Shown piece after piece: positions 58,363-64,000 of a stretch of DNA of 64,000 bases (positions are counted from its first letter, which is position 1; every line of letters begins with the position of its first letter). The DNA is from Mechercharimyces sp. CAU 1602 (GTDB lineage: Bacteria; Bacillota; Bacilli; Thermoactinomycetales; JANTPT01), in assembly GCF_024753565.1 (NCBI RefSeq), contig NZ_JANTPT010000004.1, forward strand, positions 95,132 to 159,131, written 5' to 3'. Below the pieces are notes generated by a model. The model was not told the DNA's origin and did no database searches. It saw only the letters and a list, made by a program, of their open reading frames with translations. The position numbers and the translations under genes are program-made.

Positions 58363-58573
58363 TGCTATCACCGCAAACGATTAGTTAAGTATACTAGGAA
58401 ATTTAAAAAACTTGTATGCACAACATCATCCTACCTACGTAATAGAAATGATATGATATGTCTACTTAAATCAGCTTAACGTGGCGGCTCTTCCGTTTGC
58501 TAGATAGATAAATAGAATAATTTTACACCGTATAGCCTAAAGAACAGGGTGATAGAGGGGTACTTTCACTCAT

Positions 58574-58602
58574 TTGTCAAGCACTCTTTTGTGTGCTATA
58601 CT
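58574..58602 (+). promoter_or_regulatory. SRP RNA promoter
   Basis: TTGTCA (58574-58579), 17-nt spacer, TATACT (58597-58602). Confidence 0.85.
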
Positions 58603-58608
58603 AATGAA

Positions 58609-58850
58609 ACCGTGCTAGGTGGGGAGCTGGCGGTGCCCTGTAACCCGGAATCCGCCTTACCGGGGCTGAACTCCTATCCGAGGCTTGTCTCTGTAAGGTC
58701 AGGTCTGTGTACGAAGTGTTGAGGATCGGGTCCTGCGCAATAGGGACTTTCGAACCGTGTCAGGTCCTGACGGAAGCAGCACTAAGGGAGCAATCCTATG
58801 TGCCGTAGGGAAACCTGATCTGAGCTGAGTATACAGGTGCCGCTTATATA
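58609..58850 (+). ncRNA. ffs: Signal recognition particle RNA (large, Bacillus-type)
   Basis: The Alu-domain part GGCGGTGCCCTGTAACCCGG and the Ffh-binding hairpin GTCAGGTCCTGACGGAAGCA followed by GCACTAAG are both clear, with the long central helix between (AGGTCAGGTCTG against CCTGATCTGAGC). Length about 240 nt fits the large scRNA with an Alu domain rather than 4.5S RNA. Position before dnaX matches B. subtilis, except for an inserted kinase gene. Ends are approximate. Confidence 0.92.
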
Positions 58851-59049
58851 GATACTGTACGATGGTAGGTGCGCGGTATTCTTATGCATACAAACCAAAA
58901 GGTTGCTTTGCTGTCATACTAGTGAAGCGCCTTTTTTTAATTGTGATACATAGCATGTGTGCGAGTATATATTGTAAATTTTTCTTTGTTGCAGGAGATA
59001 TAGTTTTAAAAGAGAAACAAAAATGGAAGGGTACGGGGGGTGACGAATT

Positions 59050-60519
59050 TTGACAATCGCCTTTGATCTTAAAGCTGAACAATTGCTAGATTGGGTTTAT
59101 AAGGCTGAATATGCAGCGATCATTATTGATGGCGGGGGTCGGATCGCATTGGCAAACTCATCTTTTTTGTCTTTGCTGAAGTTAGAGCGAAGTCAGGTTG
59201 AGAGAGTGTCTTACAAACGGTTTTTATCAGTTTCAGCGGATGTGAAAAAGTGTCTCTTGTATCCACATCTAGATCATCCACGCTCTCGTTGGTTGGAGGG
59301 GCACTTTATTCATCCGTCCGGAGAGAAGCTTCCAATGACGGCTCATATGATGAGTGGATACGCCGATGAGCAATATTTTCACTTACTTTTCTGCACCCCC
59401 ATGATTCAGAATGCCACTCCTTCACCATCGCAAATGGTTAACCGATTTGCGCACCAATGGGTAAACGATTTAGAAATTGGTGCTTTTTTTCTGGATGATA
59501 AGGGACAAGTTGTCGCTATTAATCATAAAGCGTGCTCCTTATTGGGGTGTTGCGCTGATGATGTAATTCAGCGCAATTATAGAGAATCGTTTCGTCTGTT
59601 ATCGGAAGAGGGGAAAGAGTTGATCTCCACTTCAGCACGTACAAAGAGTAGTGAGGCGCGTGAAATCTCTTGGGGTGTTAAAGGGCGCGAAGTAGTTGTG
59701 ATGATGGATGTACGCCCATTGATAGATCACGAGGTGCGGGTGGAGGGATTTTGCATTACTCTACTAGATATTACTAAAATACGTGCGATGGAGCATGAGT
59801 TGGAAGGACAAAACCGTTTGTCGATGATTGGGCAGATCGCTGCCGGAACGGCCCATGAGATCCGTAATCCGCTCACATCGATACGTGGATTCTTACAAGT
59901 ATTAAAACATACACTTAATGAAAACTTACATATCAAAGAGTATGGTTATACTGAAATTATGTTGAGGGAAATCGATCGCATCAATCATTTGGTAGGCGAA
60001 TTTTTACACCTGAGTCGTCCAGATGTTCATAAAAAGGAGCCTTTACGGATAGAAAACGTAATTGAACGTATGTTGCCTGTGATCCAAAGCGAGGCTAACC
60101 TCCATAATATTAAAGTGAATTATCAACAGCCTACGTTATCTTTACCCATGGTGTTAGCGGAAGAGAAGGGGTTAAAGCAAGTTTTTCTTAATCTATGTAA
60201 AAATAGTATCGATGCGATGGGGAATGGTGGAACATTGTCGATCTGTTTGCGTAGAAATGAGTCGAAGCGCTCGATTCAGATTGAGGTTGCTGATACTGGG
60301 GCTGGGATACCGGTAACGGTTGTAGATCAGATCTTTGAACCTTTTTTCACAACGAAGGAGAATGGGACGGGATTAGGACTTGCGATATGCCGGAGGATTA
60401 TTGATGAAATCGAAGGGGAAATTACTTTTCACTCGACTGACTCAGGAGTTACCTTCTGTGTCAGTATACCTATGCTAGCAGATGAAGAGGGGAATAGTAA
60501 GGAGGGACAGGGCGAATAA
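59050..60519 (+). CDS. Soluble PAS-PAS histidine kinase (sporulation-kinase type)
   Basis: 489 residues, no membrane segment. Two PAS domains (about 14-110 and 140-255; EYAAIIIDGGGRIALANSSF and GAFFLDDKGQVVAINHKACS), then HisKA with the phospho-accepting His in AAGTAHEIRNPLTSIRGFLQ (about residue 275), and an HATPase: N-box VFLNLCKNSIDAM, G1 DTGAGIP, G2 GTGLGLAICRRI. No response regulator is next to it, as for orphan kinases feeding Spo0F, and the H-box resembles KinA/KinE-type kinases. TTG start with GGGGGG about 9-12 nt upstream. It lies between the SRP RNA gene and dnaX, which are adjacent in B. subtilis. Confidence 0.88.
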   Translation: MTIAFDLKAEQLLDWVYKAEYAAIIIDGGGRIALANSSFLSLLKLERSQVERVSYKRFLSVSADVKKCLLYPHLDHPRSRWLEGHFIHPSGEKLPMTAHMMSGYADEQYFHLLFCTPMIQNATPSPSQMVNRFAHQWVNDLEIGAFFLDDKGQVVAINHKACSLLGCCADDVIQRNYRESFRLLSEEGKELISTSARTKSSEAREISWGVKGREVVVMMDVRPLIDHEVRVEGFCITLLDITKIRAMEHELEGQNRLSMIGQIAAGTAHEIRNPLTSIRGFLQVLKHTLNENLHIKEYGYTEIMLREIDRINHLVGEFLHLSRPDVHKKEPLRIENVIERMLPVIQSEANLHNIKVNYQQPTLSLPMVLAEEKGLKQVFLNLCKNSIDAMGNGGTLSICLRRNESKRSIQIEVADTGAGIPVTVVDQIFEPFFTTKENGTGLGLAICRRIIDEIEGEITFHSTDSGVTFCVSIPMLADEEGNSKEGQGE

Positions 60520-60535
60520 GAGGCCGTGTCCCTTT
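60504..60535 (+). terminator. Terminator after the histidine kinase
   Basis: GGGACAGGGC pairs with GCCGTGTCCC (one mismatch) around the stop codon region, then TTTCTT. The 5' arm lies inside the coding end. Confidence 0.75.
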
Positions 60536-60560
60536 CTTATGGACTAGTGGGTATATTCTT

Positions 60561-60590
60561 TTGTAAAACCTGAGATATATATAGTATGAT
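60561..60590 (+). promoter_or_regulatory. dnaX promoter
   Basis: TTGTAA (60561-60566), 18-nt spacer, TATGAT (60585-60590). Confidence 0.7.
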
Positions 60591-60638
60591 ATTTTTACGG
60601 ACAAGTTAGGTAAGCATGAAGGAAAGTTGGTAATTACT

Positions 60639-62291
60639 GTGGCTTATCGGGCTTTATATCGTGTATTTCGCTCACAAACATTTGCTGAACTCGTTGGACA
60701 GGAACATGTGACACGTACATTGACCAATGCGCTGGCGACAGGTCACTTTTCGCACGCCTATCTATTTAGTGGTCCTCGTGGCACAGGGAAAACCAGTGCG
60801 GCTAAAATCATGGCGAAGGCGGTTAACTGTGAACAGGGACCTGCTCCCGAGCCTTGTAATCAATGTGATTCGTGTCAGAAGATAACCGAAGGTTCTCTAA
60901 TGGATGTGGTTGAAATTGATGCCGCTTCTAATCGTGGAGTAGATGAAATTCGGGATCTTAGGGAAAATGTACGCTACGCGCCGTCTGAGGTTCGTTATAA
61001 GGTGTATATTGTAGACGAAGTGCATATGTTGACTACGGAAGCATTTAATGCGCTCCTCAAAACATTAGAAGAACCTCCAGGTCACGTTGTTTTTATTTTA
61101 GCGACGACGGAGCCTCATAAGTTACCAGCTACCATTATTTCTCGTTGTCAGCACTTTGTATTTCGTCGGATCGCAGTAGAGCAGATGGTGAAACATCTAC
61201 GATATATCTGTGCTGAACAAGAGATTGAATGCGCTGAAGAAGCTTTAATGGAAGTAGCACGTGCGGCTGATGGTGGTATGCGCGATGCGCTCAGCTTGTT
61301 GGATCAAGTACGTTCATTTAGCGGTGATCGTATAGATGAGTCGTCTGTACGTATGGTGACCGGAGCTGTTTCACAGGATGCTGTGACTCACCTTTTGCAA
61401 GCAGTTGCTAAGCAGGATGCGAAAGCTGCTCTAGATCAGATGGAATCGCTGATTATGGAAGGTGTGGAAGCTGAGCGTCTGTTGCAAGACTTGATTTATG
61501 CATGTCGCAATTACTTACTCACAAGTACACGAACAGGAGATCAACCTGATTCGTCATGGCAAGTGCTCCTTACTGCTGGGCAATGGATGGATAAAATGGA
61601 GCAGATGATTCATTTTCAAGAGCAATTAAAACGCCTACACCATGATCGGATGGTATTGGAGTTGGCACTTCTACGATTGTGCGAGCCGCCAATACATGCG
61701 GATGCTCAAGTGGAGAGGTTGGAAAAACGGATTCGTGAACTGGAGCAGTCCGTCAAAGATTTAACAAGTGGGAAAGCGGAAATAACGACCCCGATCGAGA
61801 GAGCTACCCTATCCGATCGAAGTGCTGAGCGGACAGTTGCAAAAAGTGTCCAAATCAAACCAAACCATAAGCAATTAGCATCCCTGCAGCAGGATGCTGC
61901 TCCAGATTTGCTGAATAAAGTAAATCAAAGATGGGCTGAAGTACTTAATGAAGTGAAACGTGAGAAAATTACTGTTCATGCGTGGTTGATGAATGGAGAG
62001 CCTGTTGCTGCGACTAAAGATGCAATTGTGGTGGCATTTAAAAGCAAGATTCATCGTGAGACGACGGAGAAAGAAGCGAACAAGTCGATTATTGAACGAT
62101 TTTTACGTGATGTGATCGGGATTCCTCGCCTTATTACGGTGATGAGGAAAGATTGGGATACGATCGAGAAACCTTCTGCTGCTACAGGGAGGGAAGAGGA
62201 TTCCTCAGCAACTAAAACGAGTGAGACGATCGACCCAATTGAGCACGCTGTGCAAGTGTTTGGGGAAGAAATTGTAGAAATAACAGACTAA
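60639..62291 (+). CDS. dnaX: DNA polymerase III subunits gamma/tau
   Basis: 550 residues. Clamp-loader ATPase. Walker A FSGPRGTGKTSAAKIMAK (about residue 40), zinc site with four Cys in CEQGPAPEPCNQCDSC, Walker B YIVDEVHMLT and SRC motif TIISRCQHFVF. The C-terminal part (from about 375) is the tau region that binds polymerase and helicase. Start chosen by homology at GTG 60639 (AYRALYRVFRSQTFAELVGQ); AAGGAAAG is 12 nt upstream, somewhat far, and a TTG at 60627 is too near. No frameshift signal for a short gamma form is evident. Followed by ebfC and recR. Confidence 0.95.
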   Translation: MAYRALYRVFRSQTFAELVGQEHVTRTLTNALATGHFSHAYLFSGPRGTGKTSAAKIMAKAVNCEQGPAPEPCNQCDSCQKITEGSLMDVVEIDAASNRGVDEIRDLRENVRYAPSEVRYKVYIVDEVHMLTTEAFNALLKTLEEPPGHVVFILATTEPHKLPATIISRCQHFVFRRIAVEQMVKHLRYICAEQEIECAEEALMEVARAADGGMRDALSLLDQVRSFSGDRIDESSVRMVTGAVSQDAVTHLLQAVAKQDAKAALDQMESLIMEGVEAERLLQDLIYACRNYLLTSTRTGDQPDSSWQVLLTAGQWMDKMEQMIHFQEQLKRLHHDRMVLELALLRLCEPPIHADAQVERLEKRIRELEQSVKDLTSGKAEITTPIERATLSDRSAERTVAKSVQIKPNHKQLASLQQDAAPDLLNKVNQRWAEVLNEVKREKITVHAWLMNGEPVAATKDAIVVAFKSKIHRETTEKEANKSIIERFLRDVIGIPRLITVMRKDWDTIEKPSAATGREEDSSATKTSETIDPIEHAVQVFGEEIVEITD

Positions 62292-62324
62292 ATGGCATAG
62301 GCCTTAATTAGGAGGAAGAGACAG

Positions 62325-62636
62325 ATGAAAAATATGAATCAGATGATGAAACAAGTTAAAAAAATGCAGGCGCAAATGGCAAAGGCACAAGAAGAATTGG
62401 CTGAGAAACAGGTAGAAGGTACGGCAGGTGGCGGTGTGGTTAAGGTGGTTATGAGCGGACAGAAGGAATTGATCAGCTTGGAGATTGCACCAGAAGCAGT
62501 AGATCCAGAAGATGTTGAGATGTTACAAGATATGATTACCGCTGCTTTTAACGAAGCGATGAAGAATGTTGATGAGTTGGTACAAAATGATATGGGTAAA
62601 TTTACAGGTGGAATGAATCTGCCGGGAATGTTTTAA
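62325..62636 (+). CDS. yaaK: Nucleoid-associated protein YaaK (YbaB/EbfC family)
   Basis: 103 residues. Starts [20 protein letters not shown], a Met-rich helix, then [20 protein letters not shown] and a terminal helix; a small homodimeric DNA-binding protein. AGGAGGAAGAGACAG precedes the ATG. Conserved partner of recR, cotranscribed with dnaX and recR. Confidence 0.95.
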   Translation: MKNMNQMMKQVKKMQAQMAKAQEELAEKQVEGTAGGGVVKVVMSGQKELISLEIAPEAVDPEDVEMLQDMITAAFNEAMKNVDELVQNDMGKFTGGMNLPGMF

Positions 62637-62669
62637 CCCAAATAAAGAAAAAGTGGGAGTGGCGAACCA

Positions 62670-63269
62670 GTGTATACGCCGGAACCGATTACACGTTTGA
62701 TTGAGGGGTTCATGCGGCTACCAGGCATTGGACCAAAAACGGCTCAACGTCTGGCTTTTTTTGTTTTAGGAATGAAAGAAGAGGACGTTATGGACCTTGC
62801 TAAAGCCCTTGTTAGAGCAAAGCGTGACCTTACTCCCTGCGAAATGTGCAAAAATATCACAGATCAAAAGATCTGCTCTATCTGTGCGAATAAAAGCCGT
62901 GATCGTTCCGTTATCTGTGTGGTGCAAGATCCACGCGATGTAATCGCAATGGAACGCATGAAAGAGTATAGCGGATTATATCACGTGCTGAATGGAGCGA
63001 TTTCTCCAATGGAAGGGATCGGCCCTGATGAATTGAATATCCCTGATCTTTTGCGCAGATTAGAAGATGATACGGTGCAAGAGATGATTCTAGCAACCAA
63101 TCCCAACATAGAAGGGGAAGCAACAGCGATCTATCTATCTAAATTAGTACGCCCTTTTGGGATACGAGTTACACGGATCGCTCACGGCTTACCGGTTGGT
63201 GGAGATTTGGAATATGCGGATGAAGTTACACTCTCGAAGGCGCTTGAGGGTAGAAGGGAACTGAGCTAA
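62670..63269 (+). CDS. recR: Recombination mediator RecR
   Basis: 199 residues. Works with RecF and RecO in loading RecA. HhH motif [18 protein letters not shown], four-Cys zinc finger ([16 protein letters not shown]), then TOPRIM with [13 protein letters not shown] and [18 protein letters not shown] start at 62670 with GGGAG about 10 nt upstream. Last gene of the dnaX unit, closed by a terminator. yaaL, which follows recR in B. subtilis, is absent. Confidence 0.97.
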   Translation: MYTPEPITRLIEGFMRLPGIGPKTAQRLAFFVLGMKEEDVMDLAKALVRAKRDLTPCEMCKNITDQKICSICANKSRDRSVICVVQDPRDVIAMERMKEYSGLYHVLNGAISPMEGIGPDELNIPDLLRRLEDDTVQEMILATNPNIEGEATAIYLSKLVRPFGIRVTRIAHGLPVGGDLEYADEVTLSKALEGRRELS

Positions 63270-63316
63270 CGCTAATAACCAATGATGGTCGCTTAAATAT
63301 AGAGGCAACTTTTGAA

Positions 63317-63364
63317 GGGGTCATATCTCATTACACCGAAGGGTGATGAGATATGACCCCTATT
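63317..63364 (+). terminator. Terminator after recR
   Basis: GGGGTCATATCTCAT pairs perfectly with ATGAGATATGACCCC around a 14-nt loop, then TATTTAT. Strong stem, weak T-tract. Confidence 0.8.
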
Positions 63365-63493
63365 TATGAAATCAAGTAGGAAGACGAGGCAGCGTAAATA
63401 AATGAATTGAGAAATAGAGTGATAATGAGGTGATGATCGTCTGTCCTGGCGCATAAGCTTGTACCAAGAGTATGTACGAGGGAGTGGGTTAGG

Positions 63494-63763
63494 ATGGAGC
63501 TGAGTGGTTGGATTCTTGTTGGTGTTGGAGGTTTATTTGGCTTTATGGTGATGAGTAAATCAGTGATGAAGCCATTACGTTGGATTTGGTGGGGAATCCT
63601 ATATTCGGTTGTAGGAGCGGTTGTGCTGTTTTTACTTAATTTAGCAGGTAGGTGGGTTGATTTTCAGATTCCTATTAATCCGATAACCGCATTGATCACA
63701 GGTGCGTTGGGTGTTCCGGGACTAATCTATCTGATAGTGGTGAAAGCCTTATTCATTATGTAA
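63494..63763 (+). CDS. bofA: Pro-sigma-K processing inhibitor BofA
   Basis: 89 residues (B. subtilis 87). Two membrane segments (about 5-20 and 32-50), then the conserved NPITALITGALGVPGL and a C-terminal hydrophobic part. In B. subtilis it holds the SpoIVFB protease inactive in the outer forespore membrane. ATG follows GAGGGAGTGGGTTAGG. Its presence, in its usual place before the first rRNA operon, supports a spore-forming host. Confidence 0.93.
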   Translation: MELSGWILVGVGGLFGFMVMSKSVMKPLRWIWWGILYSVVGAVVLFLLNLAGRWVDFQIPINPITALITGALGVPGLIYLIVVKALFIM

Positions 63764-63791
63764 TGCTCTCAGCGGATGTAATAAATCACGC

Positions 63792-63821
63792 TTGACCCTT
63801 AACAGATATCCATGGTAAGAT
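63792..63821 (+). promoter_or_regulatory. rrn promoter P1
   Basis: TTGACC (63792-63797), 18-nt spacer, TAAGAT (63816-63821), followed by CTTTGTCGC. Same pattern as P2. Confidence 0.8.
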
Positions 63822-63894
63822 AATCTTTGTCGCTAAGAAAGTTGATCAATAGCGTGAGTCACTACAGAGCGACAAAACGCGATAAAAAAACTTC

Positions 63895-63924
63895 TTGACG
63901 CAAGCGAGATTGCTATGGTAAGAT
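63895..63924 (+). promoter_or_regulatory. rrn promoter P2 and leader
   Basis: TTGACG (63895-63900), 18-nt spacer, TAAGAT (63919-63924), then CTTGTCGCCGCG. The two promoters share ATGGTAAGAT and lie 103 bp apart. The leader TTCCTTGAAAACTGAAGAGC (63972 onward) is the usual sequence before 16S rRNA, which should start just past the window. Confidence 0.85.
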
Positions 63925-64000
63925 AGATCTTGTCGCCGCGAAAGAGCGGTGAGGAAAAAAGAAGAAAACGTTCCTTGAAAACTGAAGAGCGAAAGATAGA

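Noticed and set aside
58862..59053. Open frame of 63 codons between the SRP RNA and the kinase gene
   Set aside because: No ribosome site, odd composition, and it overlaps the ribosome site and start of the kinase gene.

Overview
The window is a replication-origin segment of a Gram-positive, endospore-forming Bacillota chromosome. The gene order rpmH-rnpA-yidC-mnmE-mnmG-rsmG (leftward), dnaA-dnaN-yaaA-recF-gyrB-gyrA-yaaC-guaB-pdxS-pdxT-serS, then tadA, SRP RNA, dnaX-yaaK-recR-bofA and an rRNA promoter is the Bacillus subtilis origin order. BofA (a sporulation protein), strong AGGAGG ribosome-binding sites, frequent GTG/TTG starts and a T-box leader fit this. A relative of Thermoactinomycetaceae is my guess from the unusual content; the family cannot be fixed from the window alone.

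Layout: 1-6.1 kb, leftward core genes for tRNA modification, membrane insertion and RNase P. 6.1-8.3 kb, a bipartite oriC flanking dnaA. 8.3-21.4 kb, replication, purine, vitamin B6 and serS genes. 21.4-23.2 kb, a scar zone with a duplicated hairpin element, an orphan gene and a broken pdxS copy. 23.3-26.7 kb, a small island bounded by a complete tRNA-Ser gene and a 48-bp copy of its 3' end, with a decayed third tRNA-Ser copy inside; it carries two PH-domain membrane proteins and a deoxyribosyltransferase-like/DNA-glycosylase pair. 26.8-36.3 kb, asnB, a TetR/YhgE module, a zinc-uptake operon ending in its own zur gene, tadA and tRNA genes. 36.4-43.5 kb, two tandem MFS transporters and a 1427-residue SF1 helicase-nuclease fusion. 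43.7-48.0 kb, metabolic and stress genes. 48.1-58.4 kb, a Fur-controlled siderophore locus whose six rightward genes have the rhbABCDEF order, predicting a schizokinen-type citrate siderophore. 58.5-64.0 kb, SRP RNA, a soluble PAS histidine kinase, dnaX, ebfC, recR, bofA and tandem rrn promoters.

Overall the conserved origin backbone is interrupted twice: between serS and tadA, and between tadA and the SRP RNA gene. All the accessory material sits in these two gaps. Expected backbone genes jag, noc/soj/spo0J, remB and yaaL are missing from their usual places.

Best candidates for something new are the tRNA-Ser-bounded island, the helicase-nuclease protein, the extra siderophore-locus acetyltransferase that has lost its acetyl-CoA loop, and the 18-19 bp palindrome of paired DnaA boxes in oriC.
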